A DNA stretch of 64,000 bases from Methanoplanus limicola DSM 2279 (lineage in GTDB: Archaea; Halobacteriota; Methanomicrobia; Methanomicrobiales; Methanomicrobiaceae). This document shows positions 1-8,563 of this stretch, piece by piece. The notes under the pieces were generated by a model. It worked only from the letters and a program-made list of their open reading frames with translations, did no database searches and was not told the origin of the DNA. The stretch covers positions 248,692 through 312,691 of the forward strand of contig NZ_CM001436.1 in NCBI RefSeq assembly GCF_000243255.1. Direction: 5' to 3'. Both the position numbers and the translations under genes were made by a program. The stretch's first letter is position 1; each line of letters opens with the position of its first letter.

Positions 1-120
1 CGGCATCCGGAAAAAAGACCTCTGACAATTCCAAATCACAATGAAATATCACGTGGTACGCTTAGAGCAATCATAAGAGAAGCTGGTTTAACTCCTGATG
101 AATTCATGAATTTGCTCTGA
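1..120 (+). CDS. hicA: HicA-family toxin, C-terminal fragment (cut by window edge)
   Basis: Frame 1 is open from the first base to a TGA at 118-120 and encodes the last 39 residues of a HicA/YcfA-type mRNA interferase. The segment PLTIPNHNEISRGTLR followed by IIREAGLTPDEFMNLL is the typical HicA end (strand, then dimer helix). It resembles the complete HicA at 56750-56977. The catalytic His lies before the window. No HicB follows on this strand, so any partner must lie upstream. Confidence 0.8.
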   Translation, partial: RHPEKRPLTIPNHNEISRGTLRAIIREAGLTPDEFMNLL

Positions 121-244
121 ATAAAACTGCAGAAAAACCGGATAAATTATGTGGGCTTAGAACGAAAAGAACTGATGTTAAGTGTGGGGGAAATTTAGTT
201 TAAATCTTCATAATACTCTTCTTTTTAAGGCCGATCTCAATTTC

Positions 245-337
245 TCATTTTACAGGTTCAGATTCTTTTTTTCCCTGAATAATCTCTGCATAGGGTGCTT
301 TAACTGAAAGAAGAGCTGCCTTACCACAATGAGTCAT
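245..337 (-). pseudogene. Possible ASCH-domain remnant
   Basis: An ATG at 337 opens a 30-codon reading frame containing KAALLSVKAPYAEIIQGKKE, which resembles the start of ASCH-domain proteins (ALLSIKPEYAEKI-like). A TGA follows at once and no body of the domain is seen further along. I read it as a decayed start of an ASCH-type RNA-binding protein. The match is short, so the call is tentative. Confidence 0.3.
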
Positions 338-378
338 AATTGTACTTGTATGACACAATATTATTTAATTATTGTAAA

Positions 379-711
379 TAGTCATCTACAGTGATGTTAC
401 AATCGGTGACAATTTTTCATCGGGACATTTTAGTGATGATTCGGGAGAAGACAACAATCGATGACAATGTATCAGTCGGCAGTTCAGTAATGGCAGTTCT
501 GTAATAATTGATAGGCAACTGCACAATCGGGAATAATGTCTCACTGCAAAGCCTTTTGTACATCCCGACTGATGTAATAATTGAGGATAATGTCTTCATC
601 GGTCCAAATGCTGTACTTACTAATGACCCGTACCCTCCACGCGGAAGGCTCAAAGGTCCGGTGATAAAGAAAGGCACTTCTATTGGTGCCAATGCAACAA
701 CTCCCTGTTAA
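379..711 (+). pseudogene. Decayed copy of the hexapeptide acetyltransferase (N-terminal and middle part)
   Basis: The DNA from about 379 is closely related to 3292-3590 of the intact acetyltransferase gene downstream, including the NDPYPPRG segment. It has lost its first coding part, carries frame-disrupting changes around 420-500 (a partly repeated 'ggcagttctgtaat' stretch and a TAG), and loses similarity at about 705. The matching 3' end is found separately at 2787-2861. This is a broken paralogue, not a functional gene. Confidence 0.8.
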
Positions 712-870
712 AATCAGGTATAAAATCCGGATATAATATTGGCGGATTATTATTCCGGCAGACTTGGGGAAAATTAAACCGGCAGTGACATCAGGTCGTG
801 GATGTGAGGTTCAAAACAGATGATTATTAATAATTTATACCCTACATACCTATAGCAGTGGGGAAATTAT

Positions 871-1332
871 ATGGCTGAAAGTACGCTGAAACCTATTAGA
901 TATAACAGGAGAAAAATCATGGTCCCGCCATCTCCTATAATCCTTTCTTATCTTGCAGAGCATAAAAAAGCAACCAGGAATGACATCACAAAGGTTGTCT
1001 ATAAAGTGTCGTCAGAACTGGATGGTACCAATGTAAGGATAAACGCAGTATTCAGAGGACATATGGAAAATCCTGATTTAGGTATTGAAAGCGAAACTGT
1101 TGACTCTGAACTGTGGTACTGGATATCAAACAGATTCATTGGTGAATGTGATTACCCAAAAAAAGATGATGTCTGTCTTGAGATCAGCAAACCTGATTAT
1201 TTTGAGGAGTATAAACTTGAAAATATCCGCAAAAATATGAAGGCAATAAAATGGGGCACAGAAGATAACCGTCTTGATTTCCTGAGAATTCTTTCAAAAA
1301 TCATAAAAGAAATACCTTCAAGCGTTCATTAA
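871..1332 (+). CDS. Hypothetical protein, likely partner of the HD phosphohydrolase
   Basis: A 153-residue protein I do not recognise. It is hydrophilic with no membrane segment or signal peptide. The first 45 residues (ILSYLAEHKKATRNDITKVVYK) look like a winged-helix 'start' pattern, and the C-terminal third is helical and charged. An in-frame ATG at 919 has a clear GGAG eight bases upstream, so translation may start there instead of at 871, where GGGGAA is the only candidate site. The stop is 3 bases before the next gene, implying co-translation. The pair lies between two pieces of a broken acetyltransferase gene. Confidence 0.7.
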   Translation: MAESTLKPIRYNRRKIMVPPSPIILSYLAEHKKATRNDITKVVYKVSSELDGTNVRINAVFRGHMENPDLGIESETVDSELWYWISNRFIGECDYPKKDDVCLEISKPDYFEEYKLENIRKNMKAIKWGTEDNRLDFLRILSKIIKEIPSSVH

Positions 1333-1335
1333 GGC

Positions 1336-2697
1336 ATGAAAGTTATAAGAGATGTTGTCCATGGTTACATTGAACTATGTGACGATGACATCAGAATAAT
1401 TGATACTCCACATTTTCAGCGTTTAAAGTCCATCAAACAAAATAATCCCTTTTCTGCGTACCCCTGTGCAAACCATACACGCTTTGAGCATTCACTTGGT
1501 GTAATGCACCTCGGTGTAAAAGTTTTCAAATCACTTAAGGAGAAAGAAGATGAGAATAATAAAAATCTCCTGAATGATAAATCTGAGAAGACAGTAAAAT
1601 ATGCCTGTCTGCTACATGATGTCGGCCACGCTCCATTCTCACACTATGGAGAACAATTTTTTGACAGGGACGAATTAAAGGATTTATTTTCAGAAAAACT
1701 CAAAGAAAGGGATATAGATAAAGCTATTGCTTATGAAAATGCAGGCGCACCCCACGAAATTTGCAGCTGCATTTTATCTCTGGATAAGTATGGCGATCTT
1801 CTTGAAAATATTGGTGTTGACCTGGAACTTTTCTGCAGGATGATAATTGGAATGTATTATCCTCCTGAGAAAAACGATTACAGAAACCTGCTTATAGACA
1901 TTCTGAATTCAAATATTGATGTGGATAAACTTGATTATGTACTCCGTGATTCGTATATGTCAGGTGCTAAACTGGTTGTCCTGGATGTAGACAGGCTGAT
2001 ATCGGCATATATGATCTATGATGAAAGGATTGCATTTTCAGGAAAATCGCTAAGCACAATATCAAATCTGATTTATGGAAGAGAAGCTGTATACACCTGG
2101 ATTGTAAATCACCATGTAAATGTCTATACCGGTCGTGTTCTTACTAAATTAATTAAAACTGCCTTTCAGACAGAAGAAGATGAGGCCGATTATTTTTCAT
2201 ACAATGCAGTTTCTGAAAGACTTGTCGATGATCATGATATTGTCTCTTTTATCCGGTCAAAAAGAACTGAAGATCAGAAAATCGGGGATTTATACGAGCA
2301 GTTGTTCTCAAGAAAATTCTTTAAATCAGTCTGGAAGAATGAGCCTGAATTCAATAAATGTATACCAAATGAAGTAAGGCAGAATGATTTCAAGTCCATC
2401 ATCGGTGAAAACCTTCAGGACCCGGATTCAGCAGAAGAAGTAATCGCAGAAAAAATTTCTGTTAAACCGGAGGATATTCTCATTTCAGTTGCAGATTTCA
2501 AACCCTTTGAACCCTTTGGTCTGACTGCCAGCAGGAATAAAAGACATCCGGTATACATAATCATAAATGGTGAACCTGTTACTTTTGAGAAGATATTTAC
2601 AGGAACTATTCATAAGAACAGAGAGCCTTTGCTGCCACTTCTCTTTGTCAGAACAGAGGATGCGAAGACAAAATTTCTTGAAGAATATGGTAGGTAA
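1336..2697 (+). CDS. HD-domain phosphohydrolase (COG1078, SAMHD1/dGTPase-like)
   Basis: 453 residues, the usual length for COG1078 proteins. Metal-binding motifs are visible in order: the early RFEHSLGV histidine (residues ~48-55), the HD dyad in LLHDVGHAPFSH (~92-103), and the distal Asp in NIDVDKLDYVLRDS (~195-208). Family members hydrolyse (d)NTPs or other phosphorylated nucleotides; substrate cannot be told from sequence. It begins GDVVHGYIEL-like (RDVVHGYIEL), the normal start of the family. It is in one transcription unit with the preceding unknown gene (3-base gap). Such enzymes can act in nucleotide-pool control or in defence; the association with a small unknown partner is worth noting but unproven. 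Confidence 0.9.
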   Translation: MKVIRDVVHGYIELCDDDIRIIDTPHFQRLKSIKQNNPFSAYPCANHTRFEHSLGVMHLGVKVFKSLKEKEDENNKNLLNDKSEKTVKYACLLHDVGHAPFSHYGEQFFDRDELKDLFSEKLKERDIDKAIAYENAGAPHEICSCILSLDKYGDLLENIGVDLELFCRMIIGMYYPPEKNDYRNLLIDILNSNIDVDKLDYVLRDSYMSGAKLVVLDVDRLISAYMIYDERIAFSGKSLSTISNLIYGREAVYTWIVNHHVNVYTGRVLTKLIKTAFQTEEDEADYFSYNAVSERLVDDHDIVSFIRSKRTEDQKIGDLYEQLFSRKFFKSVWKNEPEFNKCIPNEVRQNDFKSIIGENLQDPDSAEEVIAEKISVKPEDILISVADFKPFEPFGLTASRNKRHPVYIIINGEPVTFEKIFTGTIHKNREPLLPLLFVRTEDAKTKFLEEYGR

Positions 2698-2786
2698 GGG
2701 GTGCTTTAACATTGGCCAATATATGACAATTTTATTTTAGATCCGGAGGATTTACTAATGTATGTCCAGGCATTTCAATATATATC

Positions 2787-2861
2787 GCCATCGGTGCGGT
2801 TGTAACAAAAAATGTGCCGGCAGGAATGCTGGCTGTCGCTGCACCGGCACCCAGGTTTTAA
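2787..2861 (+). pseudogene. Decayed copy of the hexapeptide acetyltransferase (C-terminal end)
   Basis: Encodes IGAVVTKNVPAGMLAVAAPAP then RF-stop, matching the last coil of the intact enzyme ([20 protein letters not shown]). Together with 379-711 it makes one broken gene copy. About 40 bp of the original coding sequence and everything between the two pieces (the 871-2697 gene pair) separate them. The rest of 2698-3089 shows no gene. Confidence 0.75.
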
Positions 2862-3089
2862 AGAGAGGCCGGAGGATACCTGATGGTATGGAAAAATGAT
2901 TCCGGCTGCAAAACTCCTCAGTTTATCTGACATATGCAGATTATTTTCAGTCATCACCGCTTTTCATCGTAGAGCTTTTTACGATTGATAATTTTGATAT
3001 GCAATCAATTAAAAACAATAAAACACGAATAATTATTAATAATCTGACTGATTATTTCTAAATCTGGCAATTAAATATGTGGTGACTAA

Positions 3090-3728
3090 ATGGGTAAGAT
3101 GGACAGAGATATACCTGACACAATCAATAAAACCGATATGCCTGACACATATGGCATAAACAAAACAGGGGACGGGGGGCATATTTTTAAGAGTGTTACC
3201 CTTGGTTTTCCCTCAAGGGAAAATATCGGCAGAGAGGATTTCACCGGGGTTACCATCGGTGATAATTTTGTCTTAAGACCGGGGACAATCATCTACAGTG
3301 ATGTTACAATTGGTGACAATTTCTCATCCGGGCATTCGGTGATGATTCGGGAGAAGACGACTATCGGGGATAATGTCTCTGTCGGCAGTTCTGTAATAAT
3401 TGAAGGCAACTGTACAATCGGGAATAATGTCTCACTCCAGAGCCTTGTGTACATCCCGACCGATGTAATAATTGAGGATGATGTCTTCATCGGCCCAAAT
3501 GCAGTACTTACTAATGACCCGTACCCGCCACGTGGTGGCATCAAAGGTCCGGTGATAAAGGAAGGCGCCTCAATCGGTGCCAATGCAACGATTCTTCCGG
3601 GAGTTGTAATTGGTGAGGGTGCACTTGTCGCCGCCGGAGCGGTTGTGACAAAGGATGTACCGGACGGGGTTTTGGCAGTCGGTTCACCTGCACGGTTTAG
3701 GGAACTGCCAAAGGGTGCAAAACAATGA
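3090..3728 (+). CDS. Left-handed beta-helix N-acetyltransferase (WbpD/WlbB-like)
   Basis: 212 residues made largely of hexapeptide repeats ([IV]GDN.., IGNNV, IGPNAV, IGANAT, IGEGAL) typical of LbetaH acyltransferases, with the NDPYPPRG loop and closing [21 protein letters not shown] coil. In the Wbp/Wlb pathway this enzyme acetylates the 3-amino group of UDP-2-acetamido-3-amino-2,3-dideoxyglucuronate. The next genes are the matching aminotransferase and oxidoreductase, which supports the assignment. The first ~35 residues are an unusual hydrophilic extension. A second, broken copy lies just upstream. Exact substrate is inferred from context. Confidence 0.85.
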   Translation: MGKMDRDIPDTINKTDMPDTYGINKTGDGGHIFKSVTLGFPSRENIGREDFTGVTIGDNFVLRPGTIIYSDVTIGDNFSSGHSVMIREKTTIGDNVSVGSSVIIEGNCTIGNNVSLQSLVYIPTDVIIEDDVFIGPNAVLTNDPYPPRGGIKGPVIKEGASIGANATILPGVVIGEGALVAAGAVVTKDVPDGVLAVGSPARFRELPKGAKQ

Positions 3729-3773
3729 GAGAATATACCTGCATGAACAATAAATTACTAAGAGTGCTGAGAT

Positions 3774-4880
3774 ATGATTAATATTGCACAGCCGGCTGTC
3801 GGCGAAGAGGAGATAGAAGCAGTTGCGGAGGTTATGCGCTCAGGTATGCTTGCCCAGGGCAGTGTAACCACTGAGTTTGAGAATAACTTTGCTGAATACT
3901 GCGGGGTTTCACATGCAGTGGGAGTTAATTCCGGAACAGCCGCTCTTCACATGGGCCTTTTAGCCCTTGGGATTGGAGCCGGGGATGAAGTTATCGTCCC
4001 GTCTTTTACGTTTATCGCAACCGCAACTGCGGTCAGCATGTGCGGGGCAACACCTGTCATTGTCGATGTAACGGAGGATACATACACTATAAATCCGGAA
4101 GAAATTACCGCAAATATTACTGACAGAACAAAGGCAGTAATCGGCGTTCATCTCTTCGGTCAGCCTTTTGACGTTGATTCTGTGCTTAAAATCTGTGATG
4201 AGCATAACCTGTACCTGATAGAGGATGCCGCGCAGGCTCACGGTGCTGTGTACAAAGGCAAAAGAGCAGGTGGTTTTGGGAAAATCGGATGTTTCTCATT
4301 CTACCCGACCAAAAATATGACCACCGGAGAAGGGGGAATTGTAACCACCAATGATCAGGATATTGATCAGAAGATAAGAAGGCTTATCAATCACGGGCAG
4401 AGTGAGAAGTACTTACATACTGAGCTTGGGTACAACATGCGGCTGTCAAATATCTCTGCTGCAATAGGTAATGTCCAGCTCAGAAAAATTGACGGTATGA
4501 ACCGGAAGAGAGCTGCTAATGCTGAAGTGTACAATAAAAACATCTCAGCAGAAGGCATCAAAACTCCGTTTTGCATGAGTGATTCAGAACATGTCTGGCA
4601 CCAGTATGTCATTGAGGTGAAGGATAATTTCCCGATGAGCCGTGATGAGTTTATGGTTTATCTCCGGGAGAAGGGGATAGGTTCAGCAGTGCATTACCCG
4701 ATTCCGGTTCACATGCAGCCGATGTACAGCGATTCAGGATCAATAAACAGGAAAATATCAGAATCCGGATGTCCGGTCTCTGAGAGGCTTGCTTCTGAGG
4801 TGCTGAGCCTGCCTGTTCACCCCGGAGTTTCTCCTGAAGAATGTGAATATATATGCGATATAATTAATGAGGTAAATTAA
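3774..4880 (+). CDS. DegT/DnrJ/EryC1/StrS aminotransferase (WbpE/WlbC-like)
   Basis: 368 residues, full length for PLP sugar aminotransferases. Visible motifs: GVNSGTAALHMGLLALGIG (PLP phosphate binding), EDAAQAHGA, and FSFYPTKNMTTGEGG with the Schiff-base Lys in PTKN. Predicted role is to add the 3-amino group to UDP-3-keto-GlcNAcA using glutamate. It precedes the oxidoreductase that would make the 3-keto substrate by a single base, so the two are translationally coupled. Confidence 0.92.
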   Translation: MINIAQPAVGEEEIEAVAEVMRSGMLAQGSVTTEFENNFAEYCGVSHAVGVNSGTAALHMGLLALGIGAGDEVIVPSFTFIATATAVSMCGATPVIVDVTEDTYTINPEEITANITDRTKAVIGVHLFGQPFDVDSVLKICDEHNLYLIEDAAQAHGAVYKGKRAGGFGKIGCFSFYPTKNMTTGEGGIVTTNDQDIDQKIRRLINHGQSEKYLHTELGYNMRLSNISAAIGNVQLRKIDGMNRKRAANAEVYNKNISAEGIKTPFCMSDSEHVWHQYVIEVKDNFPMSRDEFMVYLREKGIGSAVHYPIPVHMQPMYSDSGSINRKISESGCPVSERLASEVLSLPVHPGVSPEECEYICDIINEVN

Positions 4881-4881
4881 C

Positions 4882-5799
4882 ATGGATGTTGGGGTTATTG
4901 GAGTCGGAGTTATGGGCAGAAACCATGCCCGCGTATATTCCGAGCTTAAAGGCGTTGATTCTGTAACAGTCTTTGATTTAAATACGGCTGCGGCAGAGAA
5001 TGTTGCTGAGGGCATAGGAGCTGAATGCGCATCTTCGATGGGTGAGATGTTACAATCGGTTGACTGCGTCAGCATGGCTGTGCCGACACCATACCATTTT
5101 GCAACTGCCAAAGAGGTTTTGAATGCCGGAGTAAATATGCTCATTGAAAAGCCGGTCTGTCTTACAGCTGCGGAGGGTGATGAACTGATTAAAATTATCC
5201 CTGATGACCTGGTTGTAGGTGTCGGGCATATTGAGAGGTTTAATCCTATCATCAATGAGATAAAAAGAATTGTCAGGGACCCGCTATATATCGAGATCAA
5301 GAGGCACAATCCGGCCTCTGCAAGGGTTACAGGCAGTTCTGTTCTTGAGGACCTTATGATCCATGACATTGATCTGATTGAGAATGTCTTTACCGGAGAT
5401 ATGGGATGTGAAATAGTCGGGTGCTCCGGCAGTTTTGATATATTCTCCGGTCTGTTTGAATCCAACGGCACGACAATATCACTCTCTGCCAGCCGGAAGT
5501 CCTCAAAGAAGATCCGCTCGATATACATTGAGGAGGAGGATTACACAATCGAAGGGGATTTCATGTCCAGGGATGTGTACATACACAGGAAGCCTGAGCA
5601 CTACAGCATAGATGATGACCGTTATGTCCAGGAGAATATCGTTGAGAAGGTCATGGTCAACAAGCTTGAGCCGCTTAAGGTTGAACTTTCAGAATTTGTT
5701 GACTGTGTCAGAACCGGAAAGCCTTTTCCCGTAACTCCAAAGCAGGGGAATAACAACCTCAGAATATGCGAAGAACTAAAAGAGAGATGCAGAATATAA
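4882..5799 (+). CDS. Gfo/Idh/MocA oxidoreductase (WbpB/WlbA-like)
   Basis: 305 residues. N-terminal Rossmann motif GVIGVGVMGRNHARVYSEL, then AVPTPYHF and the family EKP motif (LIEKPVCL). The C-terminal half carries LMIHDIDLI, the usual substrate-side helix. In the Wbp pathway this NAD enzyme oxidises C3 of UDP-GlcNAcA, giving the substrate for the aminotransferase encoded just upstream. Position between aminotransferase and dehydrogenase matches wbp/wlb clusters. Confidence 0.9.
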   Translation: MDVGVIGVGVMGRNHARVYSELKGVDSVTVFDLNTAAAENVAEGIGAECASSMGEMLQSVDCVSMAVPTPYHFATAKEVLNAGVNMLIEKPVCLTAAEGDELIKIIPDDLVVGVGHIERFNPIINEIKRIVRDPLYIEIKRHNPASARVTGSSVLEDLMIHDIDLIENVFTGDMGCEIVGCSGSFDIFSGLFESNGTTISLSASRKSSKKIRSIYIEEEDYTIEGDFMSRDVYIHRKPEHYSIDDDRYVQENIVEKVMVNKLEPLKVELSEFVDCVRTGKPFPVTPKQGNNNLRICEELKERCRI

Positions 5800-5996
5800 C
5801 TGTATTCAGCTGAATTCCGGAAATATCACAGATAACCTGAATTAATGAGATACTGAAATTAATCAGATTACTGATAAAATATATACAATTATCAGATAGC
5901 TGGAATTAATCAGATAAACAATGAAATATATGCAATAATCTGTGTATTATTACAGTTCAGACACGATGAGCAGGCATACAATAAAAGTGAGAAAAT

Positions 5997-7622
5997 ATGA
6001 GTGACAAATTAAGCGAAATCATCAGCAAAAGAGGCCCGGTTAAGAAGATTGGTGTAATAGGCATGGGATATGTAGGTATCCCTGCCGCAGTCCTCTTTGC
6101 AGACGTTCCCCATTTTGAGAAGGTATATGGTTTTCAGCGGAATTCCAAAACATCCGGATATAAGATAGATATGCTCAACTCGGGTGAGAGTCCTCTAAAA
6201 GGCGAGGAACCCGGCCTTGAGGAGTTAATCAGTAAAGTTACCGGAAATGATTCTGTGAAAGCAAAGGGAGAAGGTAAAACAGGGGATAAAGATAGTGCAG
6301 GTGAAGGAATCAGAAAGTTTGAATGCACATCTGACTTCTCAAAGCTTTCTGAATGCGATGCTATAACCCTTGCAATCCAGACTCCTTTTGAGAGCAGGGA
6401 AGATCTGATTCCAAACTTTGAACCGTTAATTGAGGGCATAAGAAATGCCGGCAGGTACTTAACACCCGGAACCCTTGTGGTCCTTGAGTCAACAATCACA
6501 CCAGGAACGACTGAAGGTATGGCAAGGAAGATTCTTGAGGAAGAATCCGGACTTGTTGCCGGGGAGGACTTCTGCCTTGCACATGCACCTGAGAGGGTAA
6601 TGGTTGGGCGCCTCCTTAGAAATATCCGTGAGCATGACAGAATTGTCGGCGGGATTAAAAGCTACGGCCCGGACGGAATCCTTCTGGACGGCATTGACTC
6701 ACCAAGCACAAAGCGTGCGATGGAACTCTACGGCCCTGTGCTTACCAAAGGAAAATTAATTCCAATGTCTGCAACAGCCGCAGAAACCACAAAGACTGCC
6801 GAGAACACCTTCAGGGACTTACAGATCGCAGCTGCCAACCAGCTGGCACTTTACTGTGAGGCAATGGGCATAAACTTCTATGACGTTAGAAGGGGCGTTG
6901 ACTCCCTGAAGGGAGAAGGCATAACAAGGGCAATGCTCTGGCCCGGTGCCGGTGTTGGCGGGCATTGTCTTACAAAGGACACCTATCACCTGGAGCGTGG
7001 AGTAAAGATTGTCAACACGGATCTCAATGCCGGACAACTCGAACCTCTGGACTTCCCTGAAGGAAAAGATTCTCTCTACGTCCTTGCAAGGCAGATAAAC
7101 GACTTCATGCCCCACCACATGCTTACGTTAACGAAGGCTGCTCTTGCGCGTGCCGGAAAAGAATTCAGTAAATCCAGTAAAGAATTCAATGACACTGACA
7201 GAGCAAATGAAAAAGGCAATCGGAAAATCAAAGTAGCTATACTCGGCTGGGCCTTCCTTGCCAATTCTGATGATGCACGAGATACTCCGGCAGAGATCTA
7301 CTACAGACTCTGCAAAGATGCCGGTGCAGACGTAAGCATCCATGACCCTCATGTCCTCAGTTATCCCGGACTTGATGATGGTGACAACATCTCACAGGAT
7401 CTTGATGAAGTCATTGCCGGTGCTGATGTCATTGCTGTTCTTGCCGGGCATAAGGAGTATTTCAGCCTGAAGCCGGAGGAGGTTATTAAAACAGCAGGAG
7501 TGAAGTGCCCTGTAATCGTTGACGGCCGGAATGTTATTGACCCGGATACGTGGATCAGCGGTGGCTTCATCTACAAAGGCATTGGGCGTGGTGACAAGAA
7601 CAACCACGAGCTGATTCATTGA
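5997..7622 (+). CDS. Nucleotide-sugar dehydrogenase (UDP-GlcNAc 6-dehydrogenase, WbpA-like)
   Basis: 541 residues, roughly 100 longer than the family norm. GVIGMGYVGIPAAVLF (Rossmann), LESTITPGTTE, the AHAPERV segment, and the catalytic-Cys motif GVGGHCLTKD are visible. The extra length comes from hydrophilic low-complexity insertions, one near residues 80-105 (rich in G, K, D, E) and one near 390-405 (rich in S, N, K), both at expected surface loops. It would make UDP-GlcNAcA for the WbpB/E/D steps. A ~200-bp AT-rich gap with imperfect 'gaattaatcagat' repeats and a TATA-like AAATATATA separates it from the preceding gene, so it may have its own promoter. Confidence 0.88.
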   Translation: MSDKLSEIISKRGPVKKIGVIGMGYVGIPAAVLFADVPHFEKVYGFQRNSKTSGYKIDMLNSGESPLKGEEPGLEELISKVTGNDSVKAKGEGKTGDKDSAGEGIRKFECTSDFSKLSECDAITLAIQTPFESREDLIPNFEPLIEGIRNAGRYLTPGTLVVLESTITPGTTEGMARKILEEESGLVAGEDFCLAHAPERVMVGRLLRNIREHDRIVGGIKSYGPDGILLDGIDSPSTKRAMELYGPVLTKGKLIPMSATAAETTKTAENTFRDLQIAAANQLALYCEAMGINFYDVRRGVDSLKGEGITRAMLWPGAGVGGHCLTKDTYHLERGVKIVNTDLNAGQLEPLDFPEGKDSLYVLARQINDFMPHHMLTLTKAALARAGKEFSKSSKEFNDTDRANEKGNRKIKVAILGWAFLANSDDARDTPAEIYYRLCKDAGADVSIHDPHVLSYPGLDDGDNISQDLDEVIAGADVIAVLAGHKEYFSLKPEEVIKTAGVKCPVIVDGRNVIDPDTWISGGFIYKGIGRGDKNNHELIH

Positions 7623-7660
7623 ATTGATCCGGATGACCATTAAGGTCCATTGATTTAGGG

Positions 7661-8044
7661 GTGAATAAATATCTCCTGATTTTTGAAGGTTGTCACAGAA
7701 AATTGGAGAAGAGTCATCTATTTAAGTTCAGAAGTAGATATTACAAAGTAATCAGGGGTAAAATGCCAATCTTCAACGGAATTTATTGTCTTAGGAAATT
7801 TATAACCTTTGCAGTATCAGTAATATTAATCCTTACTCTTGCTTCATTTCTTGCAACTTTAGCTATGGGAATTATAGCAGGTATCGGAGTGATTGGTATT
7901 GGAATAGTTTTACTTCTTTATGTATTGGACCAATATGGTAATTATCTCCTTATGGACCCTGCATATTATATGAACCGGGAAGATATGGAAAAATTTGGAA
8001 AGATCAAACTAAATAAATCGCTCAGGACCAATAAAGAACATTAA
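7661..8044 (+). CDS. Hypothetical small membrane protein
   Basis: 127 residues, GTG start. A basic N-terminal ~45 residues is followed by two hydrophobic segments (FITFAVSVILILTLASFLA and a Gly/Ile-rich segment after it) and a charged C-terminal tail. No family recognised. It sits 14 bases upstream of another two-segment membrane protein, both between sugar dehydrogenase and epimerase genes; they may be a functional pair or passengers in the operon. Confidence 0.6.
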   Translation: MNKYLLIFEGCHRKLEKSHLFKFRSRYYKVIRGKMPIFNGIYCLRKFITFAVSVILILTLASFLATLAMGIIAGIGVIGIGIVLLLYVLDQYGNYLLMDPAYYMNREDMEKFGKIKLNKSLRTNKEH

Positions 8045-8058
8045 TTCCGCAGCAAAGG

Positions 8059-8529
8059 GTGATGATTACATTGAAAAGTGAGATTTTATTTACTCTTTAT
8101 CAAAATAAAGCTGAGAATGTCCTGAGACAGAGGAATACATTTCTTACAGCATATTTAACAACATTGATTGCAGTTTTTATTCCGGTTTTATTAGCTTTAG
8201 GCTATCCTGAATTAGATCAGTTAATGCAACTATTAAAAAATTCACTTACAGTAATTTTTTTGTTTTCAGTTATTGTTACCCCCGTCCTTTTAAGTCTCTT
8301 CTGGAATGCCAAATATGGTGAGTATAAGCACAATTACATGAAAATTCTAATAAGGGACATAATGGACAATGAAATTCTCATCAGTCCTGAAACGCCCGAT
8401 GATTACAACGGAGCAGGATCTTTTTTAAAAGAGCATACACTTTTTGAAAAAGATGAAATAATGCCTATCTTAAAAGAACTCTACGGTGACATAGAAGATG
8501 ATCAAAAAAATAAATGGCATAACCCATAA
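8059..8529 (+). CDS. Hypothetical two-helix membrane protein
   Basis: 156 residues. Two membrane segments lie near residues 30-50 and 64-86, and an acidic cytoplasmic-type tail follows (DIEDDQKNK). The start is GTG at 8059 or the adjoining ATG at 8062, both placed on an AAAGGGTG ribosome site. No family recognised. It follows the previous small membrane protein with 14 bases between them. Confidence 0.6.
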   Translation: MMITLKSEILFTLYQNKAENVLRQRNTFLTAYLTTLIAVFIPVLLALGYPELDQLMQLLKNSLTVIFLFSVIVTPVLLSLFWNAKYGEYKHNYMKILIRDIMDNEILISPETPDDYNGAGSFLKEHTLFEKDEIMPILKELYGDIEDDQKNKWHNP

Positions 8530-8563
8530 GAAAGATAACAATTAAGGGGTGTTTTGAAAAATC

